From an uncultured Chloroflexota bacterium (GTDB lineage Bacteria; Chloroflexota; Dehalococcoidia; GIF9; AB-539-J10): DNA of 42,206 nt. The position numbers were made by a program, and so were the translations under genes. Shown piece after piece: positions 1 to 7,729 of the stretch. The stretch is from NCBI GenBank assembly GCA_903884455.1, contig CAISEW010000013.1:1-42206 (forward strand), read 5' to 3'. Below the pieces are notes generated by a model. That model made no database searches. It was given only the letters and a program-made list of their open reading frames with translations, and was not told the DNA's origin. Every line of letters starts with the position of its first letter. Position 1 is the stretch's first letter.

Positions 1-478
1 GTGTGTAACTTTTCTCGTTCTAGTCCAGTTAGACGTCGCAGGGGCATAGCTAGAACTGAATCAGCCTGGGAGGAGCTCAAAGAGAGCTCTGATTGTAAAT
101 TAACACTAGCAGTGCTGCCATCAGCAGAGTTAGTCAAGATTCTAATAACACTTGGCAAATTCTCTAGAGCCACAATTAATCCATTGACCAAATGCAAACG
201 CTGCTGGGACTGTTCTAGCTGGTAACTGTATTTCTTTCTGAGGGTTTCTTCTCTGAATTTGAGAAACTCATTAAGTAAAGTTTTAAGAGAAACCTGGAGA
301 GGCTTATAGTCAACTAAAGCTAGAAATATCGCACCAAAATTACTCTCAAGAGCAGTTTGCTGGTAGAGAGATTGTAAAATGCGCTGATGATCTGCGTCTT
401 TTTTTAGCTCAATTACAACGCGCATTCCCTGGCGATCACTCTCATCGCGCAGATCGGCAATGCCTTCAATTTTACCTT
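1..478 (-). pseudogene. gyrA: DNA gyrase subunit A fragment (internal part, no start)
   Basis: Reading the reverse strand from about 478 down to the window edge gives one open frame with unmistakable GyrA/ParC core sequence: GKIEGIADLRDESDRQGMR, then VVIELKKDA, a coiled-coil stretch, and finally AMPLRRLTGLEREKL. It corresponds roughly to the tower and coiled-coil part of GyrA (about residues 290-470 of a typical subunit). The AMPLRRLTGLER wording resembles cyanobacterial GyrA more than what I recall for Chloroflexota; this is from memory only. Upstream of GKIEG the frame no longer resembles GyrA and soon meets stop codons, and no plausible start exists, so the N-terminal breakage/reunion half is missing. 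The 3' end runs off the window. It is a truncated copy or an assembly chimera, not a working gyrA. Confidence 0.8.
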
Positions 479-598
479 GGTGACCATATAGTTGCTGTAG
501 CCAAAAGCAGTGATGTCCTTAAACTCCTTACCGTCTGCAACGAGCTGGGCAATTTCCCTCTGTTTATCGGTCCAGCGTAGGCTTCCTAGCATTTTCAA
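476..598 (-). pseudogene. Small helix-turn-helix ORF, N-terminal part only, joined to the gyrA fragment
   Basis: A reverse-strand frame starts at ATG 596-598 behind an AGGA-type ribosome site and gives about 41 sensible residues: SLRWTDKQREIAQLVADGKE, then a segment ending GYSNYMVTKVK. The pattern resembles the helix-turn-helix core of LuxR/sigma-4-like proteins (T-x-x-Q-R-E-I-A-x-L-V-A-x-G-K). After the VTKVK segment the frame runs antisense-like through the gyrA fragment in a different phase until a stop near 413, so the authentic C-terminus is lost. The breakpoint lies around 475-480. I infer a truncated gene at a rearrangement or chimeric junction; the HTH assignment is by eye. Confidence 0.45.
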
Positions 599-615
599 AT
601 CCTAGCTTCTCATCT

Positions 616-870
616 CACTTTTGACTTTTGGCTCTCTACTTTTGGGTTTTCATATTACTTCTGCTTTTGCTTTTGGTTTTGGGTTAGGTTCTGAGTTTGG
701 TTCTGGGTTTGAACTGCTAACTTCTGAGTTACAGCTTCTAACTTGGAACTCACAGCTCATAGCTAGCGACCTATGATTTGAAACTAAGAACCAAGAACTG
801 AGAACCGAGAACTAGATCGAGTAGATACTGAACTGGATACTAGTGGAAACTGAAGCGGAACTACAAAGTA
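616..870. repeat. Degenerate simple-sequence tract, imperfectly palindromic
   Basis: The left part (616-740) is built of variants of CTTTTGG/GGTTCTG/GGGTTT. The right part (778-870) is built of variants of GAACTGAGAAC, which is close to the reverse complement of the left part. The tract can therefore fold back imperfectly around about 750. There is no gene in it. Such degenerate repeat tracts often mark rearrangement points; here it separates the gyrA/HTH fragments from the island. Confidence 0.6.
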
Positions 871-910
871 AATCTTGAAGACACAATCTGGCTGTTTGTT
901 ATGTTATTAA

Positions 911-1084
911 TTAATGTTTTGTCTTGTCGGGTTTACCATAAGTCTGACCCGGCTTGGGTGTTGGGGGAAATGGCTCTCCCTTCACTACTGTTCTTTCCTC
1001 TCCAGTCTCGCCTCCACGAGGTCCAATAATTGGATACTGTCCGGATTCCTTCGCTTTTTCACCAGGCTTATGTTGTTCAGGCAC
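911..1084 (-). CDS. YjzC-like small protein (57 aa)
   Basis: This gene is short and has a GTG start. The protein contains HKPGEKAKESGQY, then IIGPRGGETGEERTVVKGE and FPPTPKPGQTYGKP, ending DKTKH. The pattern PGE-x-A-x-x-SG-x-Y, a G-x-R-G turn, and a C-terminal FPPTP-x-x-G matches the YjzC family of very small proteins of unknown function, so the family call rests on layout. A strong ribosome site (AAGGAGG) lies 7 nt before the GTG. It is transcribed away from the nuclease operon starting at 1387. It is hydrophilic, with no membrane segment. Forward-strand frames across the same bases have poor composition and are rejected. Confidence 0.7.
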   Translation of the reverse strand: MPEQHKPGEKAKESGQYPIIGPRGGETGEERTVVKGEPFPPTPKPGQTYGKPDKTKH

Positions 1085-1299
1085 TTTTTACCCTCCTTAC
1101 CAAGCAGCTTTGTTATGTTAATTTTACCAAAATATCCGCATCCGTTCAATCAGTAGTGAAGTCAGGTCCCCTTGTTCCTCAAGGAAGTGAAACAGTTGAT
1201 AGTTATCACACGAAAAGATGAAATGTTACTTCGTTGCACACCAAGATATATCGTTGCTCTTAAACTCTATAGTATATCTTTGACGTTGCACAAAAGCTG
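1085..1299. other. Divergent intergenic region between the YjzC-like gene and the nuclease operon
   Basis: No gene is visible. It is AT-rich and must carry the promoter of the reverse-strand small gene. The forward promoter of the nuclease operon lies at its right end and is listed separately. Confidence 0.5.
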
Positions 1300-1327
1300 T
1301 TGACAGTTCCTTAGATAGCAGTATAAT
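1300..1327 (+). promoter_or_regulatory. Sigma70-type promoter of the Cas4-like nuclease operon
   Basis: TTGACA at 1300-1305 and TATAAT at 1322-1327, both perfect consensus hexamers, with a 16-nt spacer. Transcription should begin near 1334, about 50 nt before the first gene. A consensus promoter is unusual for a toxic nuclease unless a repressor or post-transcriptional control acts on it. Confidence 0.75.
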
Positions 1328-1386
1328 GACTTATATCAGAATAGTCTCTATAATACTCGCCTCTCTAGAGGAGGCAGGTGGCAGGA

Positions 1387-2055
1387 ATGACTAGGCCGCG
1401 AGATGGATTGTACGTATGGGTAACCTGGTTGTCGAAATTAATGTCTGGGGAGGTGCAATGCCATTGGAGCGCATGGTTCAAGACACATTACACTGATTAC
1501 AGAACGCAGCCAATTGATGCACGACTCGCCAGTTGGACAGTGGAGCATAACCAATATCTCGCCGAGTTAATCAGAAAGAGAAAGTCCTTGGGGGAGATCA
1601 CATATAAAGAAGACCAAAACAAATTTCGAGTAAGAAGGACTTCTGGTCTAGTGATAGCGGGCAAACCTGATTTAATAGCTTACAATAAGACCACAGGGCA
1701 ATACACGGTCTATGATGTCAAAACAGGCAGTCAGAGGCAGAGTGACATTATACAAGTTATGCTTTACTGTTATTGCCTGCCATATGCATCCCCTATCTAC
1801 AAAGGCAAGATGCTAGATGGATGTGTGGTATACAAGACAGACAAGATTGAAGTGCCATCGAAGATGATAGATGACGCTTTTACCAAAAAGGCGATCTATT
1901 TTCTGAATATAGTAGAATCTCCTAATGCTCCCGACAAATGTCCGAGTTCTATTGAGTGTGAATATTGCGACTTAAGTGGTGATGATTGTCCCGAAAAGAT
2001 GCTGTCGAGTGAGGTCGACGACGCAAAACAACCAGAGGGAGAAATACCATTGTAA
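1387..2055 (+). CDS. Cas4/RecB-like PD-(D/E)XK nuclease with probable Fe-S cluster (222 aa)
   Basis: Predicted DNA exonuclease of the PD-(D/E)XK superfamily. Visible motifs: GKPDLIAYN with Asp95 (motif II), YTVYDVKTG with Asp110 and Lys112 (motif III, D-x-K variant) and QVMLYCYCLP (the Q...Y motif of RecB/Cas4 proteins). One cysteine near the N-terminus (Cys25) plus a C-terminal cluster (Cys185, 191, 194, 201) follow the layout by which Cas4 and AddB hold a 4Fe-4S cluster. AGAGGAGG at 1367-1374 is 12 nt from ATG 1387 but only 3 nt from an in-frame GTG at 1378, so the start may be either. It lies 29 nt before a second, larger nuclease of the same superfamily, in one operon. No CRISPR or other cas gene is visible in the window, so a Cas4 role in spacer acquisition is not supported. 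Confidence 0.75.
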   Translation: MTRPRDGLYVWVTWLSKLMSGEVQCHWSAWFKTHYTDYRTQPIDARLASWTVEHNQYLAELIRKRKSLGEITYKEDQNKFRVRRTSGLVIAGKPDLIAYNKTTGQYTVYDVKTGSQRQSDIIQVMLYCYCLPYASPIYKGKMLDGCVVYKTDKIEVPSKMIDDAFTKKAIYFLNIVESPNAPDKCPSSIECEYCDLSGDDCPEKMLSSEVDDAKQPEGEIPL

Positions 2056-2084
2056 TGCATGGAACATAACGAAGGGGAACCGTC

Positions 2085-3515
2085 ATGGGGATTATTGACG
2101 AAATCAATCAGTTAGTTGCAGATTGGACTCTTGATGAGTCACTCGCATCTCTTCTTAAGGAAGTGATGGACCAGCAGCTCATCGAACAGCCGGCTCGTAT
2201 AGACTATCACTACGTTACTCATTTGACTAATCCTGCCCAAAGATTCTTTTCTATAGCATACCCTGAGGTGAGAAAACCGCCAGCACTTGCTAGAAGACTT
2301 GCTCGAGGAAAACAGTTGCATAGTTTTGCCGGTGTTTGGTTTCGGAATCTTCCAGATTTCGTTGTAGAAGAGGGGACGCTTGACGGTGCTTGGGTGGGAC
2401 TGCTTGGTGTCCGCGGTAAAATCGACTATCGTGTAGGGGATTCAATATTTGAACTCAAGACAAAGGATAAGCTACCTGAGACGCCGGAAGAAATCCTTTC
2501 ATCCTATCCGCAAGATTTGGAACAGCTAGTCTTTTATTCCGTCATTCACCCGTCTGGCCCTGCGGTCAACTATCTTATTTTCATGAAGAATTCTGCACCG
2601 TTTAACCTAAAAGCTTTCAGGGTGATAACCGAAGATGCTGGCACAATAAAGTCCATTTTGGTGTCCAGAATGAGAGCTCTTAGCAAATCTTTTAAGACCA
2701 ATGACCCCTCACGATTAGGTCGGTGTCGGTATTACGAGAGCGGTTGTGCGTATCGTGTTTCTGGTTCCTGTCTTTGTGACGGACTCGAACCCCTTAACGT
2801 CAGTGCATTACAACGCTCGGTAGTAATCAATTTTGACGAAGCCTTTACCAAGCTATTAGAAAATGCCAGAGATACACACGGGGGTTCAAGCACTTTTTCT
2901 TTATCGACAAGGGACATAATTGCTCCAAGAAAACACTACATGGAAGCGATATCTGGTTCGGAGTCGCTATACGAGGGAGACGAAAAAGATGAATATAAGG
3001 CATGTGCGTGGGTATCAATGAACAAGCTGAAAAAGCATCACGGAATTGACTTAAGCAGGTCGGAGAAGCAATCGGTGATTGAATCTCAACGTGAACCACG
3101 CCTAAGGGTTGGTTTTCGATGGTTGAAACTCAAGAGCTCTATTCATCCGTCGGGTGAGATTGTTCCGTACCTGCTGAACATCAACCTCTCGCGCAAGCCC
3201 GCATCCGCACGGAATCCCCATGAATATCATCTTGCCGAGTTGGGTATAGTATGTGCAGCCTATGGCAAGGGCAAAGGAGTAATAATAAGGGTTTGTCCGA
3301 ATCTGGGCAAATTAGTCCAGGTCTTTCACGTAACATATCAAAATATAGACCGCATTAAACAGAGAGTCACAGAGACTATTGACAGTCTGGAGAGAGCGGA
3401 AGAGAAAGAAGATTTGCTATCTCTGCCACCGTGTCCACTATTTATGAATGATGGCGGAAAATGTCCGTTGATGAAAGAATGTCATTCTGGGGAAGAAAGC
3501 GGCTGCACATTATAG
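2085..3515 (+). CDS. Cas4/RecB-like PD-(D/E)XK nuclease with C-terminal extension (476 aa)
   Basis: Second member of the nuclease pair. Motifs in order: RGKQLHSFAG with His79 (motif I), GVRGKIDYRV with Asp114 (motif II), FELKTK with Glu123 and Lys125 (motif III) and YPQDLEQLVFYS (Q...Y motif). A cysteine cluster spaced C-x6-C-x7-C-x-C follows near residue 210-230 and may bind Fe-S or zinc. Residues about 240-440 form an extra region I do not recognise, and the C-terminus carries another Cys-rich tail (CPLFMNDGGKCPLMKEC). A good ribosome site (AAGGGGAACC) precedes the ATG. The protein is about twice Cas4 length. The catalytic residues are intact, so I expect an active nuclease, perhaps acting as a heteromer with the upstream protein; this partnership is inference from the operon. 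Confidence 0.7.
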   Translation: MGIIDEINQLVADWTLDESLASLLKEVMDQQLIEQPARIDYHYVTHLTNPAQRFFSIAYPEVRKPPALARRLARGKQLHSFAGVWFRNLPDFVVEEGTLDGAWVGLLGVRGKIDYRVGDSIFELKTKDKLPETPEEILSSYPQDLEQLVFYSVIHPSGPAVNYLIFMKNSAPFNLKAFRVITEDAGTIKSILVSRMRALSKSFKTNDPSRLGRCRYYESGCAYRVSGSCLCDGLEPLNVSALQRSVVINFDEAFTKLLENARDTHGGSSTFSLSTRDIIAPRKHYMEAISGSESLYEGDEKDEYKACAWVSMNKLKKHHGIDLSRSEKQSVIESQREPRLRVGFRWLKLKSSIHPSGEIVPYLLNINLSRKPASARNPHEYHLAELGIVCAAYGKGKGVIIRVCPNLGKLVQVFHVTYQNIDRIKQRVTETIDSLERAEEKEDLLSLPPCPLFMNDGGKCPLMKECHSGEESGCTL

Positions 3516-3808
3516 AGGCTGAGTTTCTAAAATGTCTCTCAACGAATTCTTTACACGCACAAGGGTTCATAGGGTAACAATTTGACGAAATGTGTAATCT
3601 GAAAATGGTGCGTATAGAATAGTCGAATGCGAAGCTATTTGATCGAACCTACGACACAACAGCAGTATCATCTGGATGCTGACTCCCTCGCATGTTGTGG
3701 TGAAGTGTTTTCCCGGCGTCAAGCGAGCGTCTGTATGCCTGGTTGCCTATGTACACATCGGTCCGGGAGACCGCTATCTGCGCACAGGTAGTGGCATCGA
3801 CAGGATAA
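3516..3808. other. Intergenic region without a convincing gene
   Basis: Both strands were read. A reverse-strand frame that would overlap the 42-aa ORF has coding-poor composition, so nothing is called here. Confidence 0.4.
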
Positions 3809-3937
3809 TCAGCGCTTCTTGGGCGGTGTGAACTTCGGTAGATCAGCCCCATCGCCAGACTTATCTGGTCGTAGTCCGCCTTTATCCTTAACTGGTCTAG
3901 CGATGTTCCCTTGTTTCTGTGTTGGTACCCCTTTCAT
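3809..3937 (-). CDS. Very small basic, Pro/Lys-rich protein (42 aa), unknown
   Basis: A reverse-strand ORF starts at ATG 3935-3937 with a strong ribosome site (GAGGAGG, 5 nt from the start). It begins MKGVPTQKQGNIARPVKDKG, contains PDKSGDGADLPKFTPPKKR and ends at TGA 3809-3811. It is hydrophilic and basic, without a membrane segment or cysteines. The combination of an ideal ribosome site and a tidy Gly/Pro/Lys composition, like the small gene at 911-1084, argues for a real gene. It lies between the Cas4-like operon and the restriction-modification operon and points back toward the former. I do not recognise its family. Candidates are an inhibitor, antitoxin or phage-derived peptide, all speculative. 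Confidence 0.45.
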   Translation of the reverse strand: MKGVPTQKQGNIARPVKDKGGLRPDKSGDGADLPKFTPPKKR

Positions 3938-4187
3938 TCTACCCTCCTCTATCGATACTACCTTCAGTATAGCATTCGTGTCAATTGACGCGCTACATGT
4001 CCTCAGGCGTCATTTACAGCGCATAACCGATGGAGTGGGAGGCTACCCGATTATGCTGTCAAGTAAGCCGCTCGTGTTGCTCAAAGAGCTCATCAGCTAA
4101 AGCGTAGGGGACATTGAGAAAGAGGAGTTTGATGCTCCTTTTTCTGCTTTCTACACGTTTAAGGAATCTGAGGGCACGGGGTTATAG

Positions 4188-4367
4188 GTGGAAAAACACT
4201 GCGAATGGCACTTCGAAGCATGTCGTCAGGCGCTCAAATACGGCATTGATTTTAGTAGAGCCCAATCCTGGTGTATAATTAATGCATACAAGAGGAACCT
4301 GTTTCAGTGTGCCAACTGCATCGACATGTGGACGGGGCATAATGACTATCACCAAGGACGAAGCTAG
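4188..4367 (+). CDS. Possible small Cys/His-rich protein overlapping the RM gene start (59 aa)
   Basis: A GTG at 4188, immediately after an in-frame TAG, opens a 59-codon frame that overlaps the type IIG gene by 26 nt in another phase. The product contains EKHCEWHFEACRQALKYGID and later NLFQCANCIDMWTGHNDY, with a possible zinc-binding arrangement H-C-x2-H ... C ... C-x2-C-x-D. No strong ribosome site is visible (GGGG about 8 nt upstream). Before the TAG, the same frame (from about 4101) also reads like protein, so this could be the tail of a gene broken by that stop. A TATAAT-like hexamer within it (4274-4279) may instead be the promoter of the downstream enzyme. Low to moderate confidence. 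Confidence 0.35.
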   Translation: MEKHCEWHFEACRQALKYGIDFSRAQSWCIINAYKRNLFQCANCIDMWTGHNDYHQGRS

Positions 4368-7065
4368 GCAGAAGATAGTGGAACTGGTAGCCAAGTACCA
4401 GGCTCTCATACCTGCTCAGATCAAGGCATTCAACGAGGAGGCGACAAAACAAGGCTTCATCCTGCCACTCTTCCACGCTCTCGGTTGGGATATCGAAGAT
4501 ACTTCCGCCGAAGTACTGCCTGAATACAATGCATCTAAGGGTAGGGTTGACTACGCCTTCAAGCTCAAAGGTGTTGCGCAGTTCTATACTGAGGCGAAGC
4601 CCCTGAAAGCTGACCTCACAAATCCCAACTTCATAAAGCAGGCAGTGACCTATGCTTACAATAAGGGTGTCACTTGGGTCGTGCTCACGGATTTTGAGAG
4701 ATTCCGGCTGTTCAACGCACAAACCGGTACTTCGTATATTAATCTCAGCTGCCAGGACTACATCGCTGAGTTCGATCGGTTATGGCTCCTTTCGAGGGAG
4801 GCTGTGAAGGATGGCCTCCTGAACAAAAAGGCGGAGCAGGATGGCGCCCTGCGGCTCTCCATACCCATAGAAAGGCGATTGTTCAGCCAACTCCGACAGT
4901 GGCGTGAATCTTTGTACAATGAGTTGTCCGCATTCAACCGTAATCTTACTGCGCCACAGGTCGACCAGATTATTCAGAGGCTATTCGATAGACTCATTTT
5001 CATTCGCACTTGCGAAGACAGGAACATAGAAGAAAAGCGACTGCTGGCTGCCGTACACCAGTGGAGTTCCGCCGGTCACAAGAAGCACACTCTCTCAGAG
5101 GCACTCAGGCAGATTTTCCACGAGTTTGACGGCTATTACGACAGCGAACTGTTCGCTCCTCACGTAATTGACGATGATCAATTGTTTATAACGGAGACAA
5201 CCATAAGGGACATTCTGAGCGGCCTGTATGACATACCGGGTGCGATTGCAGGCTACGACTTTTCCCTAATCGACGCCGATGTGCTTGGCCAGGTCTACGA
5301 GCAGTACTTGGGTTACGTGGCTACCGTGCCTAGACAGAAGCTGCAGACCCAGATGGTTTTGAGGCTTCCAGGTAAGACTCCGGTTGAGTTCACCGAGAAG
5401 AAACAACACCGTAAAGATCAAGGCATCTACTACACACCTATGTTCGTAACAGACTTGATAGTAAAGATGACTGTCGGGCTCTTCCTCAAAGATCATAGCC
5501 ATGAAGAAATATGCGGAATGCGTATTCTCGACCCAGCTTGTGGATCGGGTTCGTTCCTTATCAGAGCTTATGACGAACTACTGAGGTACCACGCTTCTCA
5601 CGGTGGCAAAGATGTGGGAGACCTTTCTCAGGACGAACGCTTACCGGTACTCAAACGCAGTATTTTTGGAGTCGATCTCGACGCCCAGGCAGTAGAGATA
5701 GCCCGCCTCAACTTGCTCTTGAGAAGCCTCGCAGAAAGAAAGAGGCTTCTCTCCTTATCTGAGAATGTGAAGCAAGGGAACTCAATAGTATCTGGAACAC
5801 CGGACTCGCTCAAGAAGTATTTTGGACAGCGCTATAAAGCTAAACACGCATTTGACTGGGCATCGGAGTTTCCCGACGCAATCAATGCTGGCGGATTCGA
5901 TATTGTCATCGGCAACCCGCCTTATGGCGCGGAGTTTGACCTGGGTGACAGAGCATATATTGATGATCAATATCCACATAGCAAGGATAACAAGAACAGT
6001 GCTATGGTCTTTATCGAGAAAGGCCTCAGCCTCACGAAAAATGGCGGTTTTTTTAGCTTCATAGTCCCTAAATCCCTCGCGTATAGTCAGAAATGGCGGA
6101 GTGGGCGCACAATGCTCATGAAAGAGATCGGCTATGCCTACGACACCAGCAAGGCTTTCAAAGAAGTGCTGCTGGAGCAGATGGTAATCGTAGTATCCCA
6201 GAAGTACGCTTCGTCACCGATATATCAGGTGGCGTTCTTGGATGAAAGTGGACCTTCGAATCCAACCAAGATCGCAAAGGATGTTTCTAAGGCAACTGAT
6301 ACGATCCCACTTGGTATAAACGAAGATGAGCTGGCGATATTTGCTAAAATGACTTCCTCGAATGTGTTCATGAAGGACGTCAGCAAGACGGCGCGAGGGC
6401 TTCCATTCCAGAGGTACCTTTCCAAGGGAAACACGGGAGAACCTGTCTACCGAGGCGACAGCGTTGGACGATATACCCTTTACCCATCCGCAGAGAGTTT
6501 GAATGATGCAGCTCTAGGAAGTGCTGTCGACAAGGTGTCGTTTCTGAGGCAGCCAAAGATCATGTCTCAGCAGATTGTTGCTCACGTTCTCAAGCCTGTG
6601 GACCACATCGTGCTTATGTCCACCCTCGACGAGAAAGGAGTTCTTGCGCTAGACACAGTCCAGAATACTGTGGTGACGGACAGAAGATTCGCCATTGAGC
6701 TGGTCACCGGCCTATTGAACTCTACGTTGTGGTCTTGGTACGCGTACAGGTTCATTTTTAGCAGAGCAGTCAGGACAATGCACTTCGATGGATACTATAT
6801 TGGGAAGTTCCCACTGCCCAGTTTGGATAAGTCCAGTCCTTTCTGCGAAGCCGACCGTAAGGACCTCATAAAGCTGGTGAGAATGATGACGAAATGGAAT
6901 GAGGGACTGCTAATGGTGAAAGATCAGTATTCTTACGAGAGAGACGAGCTTGGCGAAAAGATAAGGAAGACTGATCGCGAGATCGACTCTATCATCTACC
7001 GGATGTATGAGCTTACTGAGAGTCAGATGAAGCTCGTCAAGACTGGAATGGGCAGGGAGGATTGA
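4342..7065 (+). CDS. Type IIG restriction-modification enzyme (nuclease plus N6-adenine methyltransferase, 907 aa)
   Basis: A single chain that both methylates and cuts DNA. The N-terminal nuclease domain resembles type I HsdR N-termini: GRVDYAFKLKG with Asp70, then FYTEAKPL with Glu84 and Lys86, an intact D...E-x-K site. The central methyltransferase has motif I LDPACGSGSFLIRAYDELL (near residue 396-414) and motif IV IVIGNPPYGAEF (Asn near 525), typical of gamma-type adenine-N6 enzymes. The C-terminal 350 residues look like a TaqI-like target-recognition region followed by a helical tail. ATG 4342 is chosen because GGACGGGG lies just upstream and the preceding 20 codons of the longer frame look like leader. 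It begins a three-gene run with gaps of 16 and 3 nt. PglX of BREX shares the methyltransferase plan but lacks this nuclease head and needs partner genes absent here. Confidence 0.85.
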   Translation: MTITKDEARQKIVELVAKYQALIPAQIKAFNEEATKQGFILPLFHALGWDIEDTSAEVLPEYNASKGRVDYAFKLKGVAQFYTEAKPLKADLTNPNFIKQAVTYAYNKGVTWVVLTDFERFRLFNAQTGTSYINLSCQDYIAEFDRLWLLSREAVKDGLLNKKAEQDGALRLSIPIERRLFSQLRQWRESLYNELSAFNRNLTAPQVDQIIQRLFDRLIFIRTCEDRNIEEKRLLAAVHQWSSAGHKKHTLSEALRQIFHEFDGYYDSELFAPHVIDDDQLFITETTIRDILSGLYDIPGAIAGYDFSLIDADVLGQVYEQYLGYVATVPRQKLQTQMVLRLPGKTPVEFTEKKQHRKDQGIYYTPMFVTDLIVKMTVGLFLKDHSHEEICGMRILDPACGSGSFLIRAYDELLRYHASHGGKDVGDLSQDERLPVLKRSIFGVDLDAQAVEIARLNLLLRSLAERKRLLSLSENVKQGNSIVSGTPDSLKKYFGQRYKAKHAFDWASEFPDAINAGGFDIVIGNPPYGAEFDLGDRAYIDDQYPHSKDNKNSAMVFIEKGLSLTKNGGFFSFIVPKSLAYSQKWRSGRTMLMKEIGYAYDTSKAFKEVLLEQMVIVVSQKYASSPIYQVAFLDESGPSNPTKIAKDVSKATDTIPLGINEDELAIFAKMTSSNVFMKDVSKTARGLPFQRYLSKGNTGEPVYRGDSVGRYTLYPSAESLNDAALGSAVDKVSFLRQPKIMSQQIVAHVLKPVDHIVLMSTLDEKGVLALDTVQNTVVTDRRFAIELVTGLLNSTLWSWYAYRFIFSRAVRTMHFDGYYIGKFPLPSLDKSSPFCEADRKDLIKLVRMMTKWNEGLLMVKDQYSYERDELGEKIRKTDREIDSIIYRMYELTESQMKLVKTGMGRED

Positions 7066-7081
7066 GAGGAGACCGTCGGAT

Positions 7082-7726
7082 ATGAATGGGCCGGTTCGTT
7101 TCTTGGTAGGTGGTCGTTACGCGAATCGCCGTGGTGAATACGAAGTCTTGTCAATCAGCGGAGATAAGCTGGTGATCAGATACGACGATGGGGTCACCCA
7201 AGAAGTCAGTATCTCCACACAGGCTAGGATATATCAGAACATGGCTCTTGAAGCAGTGGCAATCTCGCCTTATCCGGATACTGAAGCAGCTCGAACCCAA
7301 GCGTTCTATGAGTCGGTCGGTTTCCTTGCCATGCGAGCGACCATGCTTGAGGCCATTGTCCCTCCTCACTCGTTGGACGGTTTCGTGCGAGACTACATGA
7401 ATGTGAAAGGAGTAGCTCCGAAGTCTGGGCAGAGTGGTTTCTATGTCCACGACCCTTCGGCAGACAAGTGGGGTTGTGAATTGAGGATAACCTTCGCAGC
7501 TGCCGAAAACGAAACAGGGGGCCTAGATTTTGGCCCAGGGGTTGACATCGTGTTTAACCCAGCACATGAAAATAGCTGGCGTATCAACAACAACGGCCTC
7601 TGGTGGAGACTGTTGAAGCTAGGCTTCGAAATGGGAAAAGCGGCACAAAATGTGGGTATCATCAGGTCGTTGATTCATTTTCAGCTCCGGGGTTATTTCG
7701 ACGCTGGCGTGCACAGGGCAGGATAG
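7082..7726 (+). CDS. Uncharacterised RM-associated protein with possible SH3/Tudor-like N-terminus (214 aa)
   Basis: Unknown function. The first 45 residues (FLVGGRYANRRGEYEVLSI, then GDKLVIRYDDG) have the short-strand pattern of SH3/Tudor/KOW-like barrels that bind nucleic acid or protein. The remainder contains an alpha-helical segment and a Trp-rich stretch (NNNGLWWRLLKLGFEMGK) with no catalytic motif I can name. GAGAGGAG lies 10 nt before the ATG. It is co-directional with, and 16 nt from, the type IIG enzyme, and 3 nt from the next gene, so it probably belongs to the same system as a DNA-binding, specificity or control subunit. That role is inference from position only. Confidence 0.6.
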   Translation: MNGPVRFLVGGRYANRRGEYEVLSISGDKLVIRYDDGVTQEVSISTQARIYQNMALEAVAISPYPDTEAARTQAFYESVGFLAMRATMLEAIVPPHSLDGFVRDYMNVKGVAPKSGQSGFYVHDPSADKWGCELRITFAAAENETGGLDFGPGVDIVFNPAHENSWRINNNGLWWRLLKLGFEMGKAAQNVGIIRSLIHFQLRGYFDAGVHRAG

Positions 7727-7729
7727 CTA

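Noticed and set aside
914-1221. Two overlapping forward ORFs (80 and 63 codons)
   Set aside because: They lie antisense to the YjzC-like gene, lack ribosome sites and have composition unlike real proteins.
1387-3515. A CRISPR-Cas locus, because of the Cas4-like proteins
   Set aside because: No repeat array, cas1, cas2 or effector gene is seen anywhere in the window.
3819-4100. Forward 93-codon ORF
   Set aside because: Antisense to the 42-aa gene, no ribosome site, no recognisable pattern.
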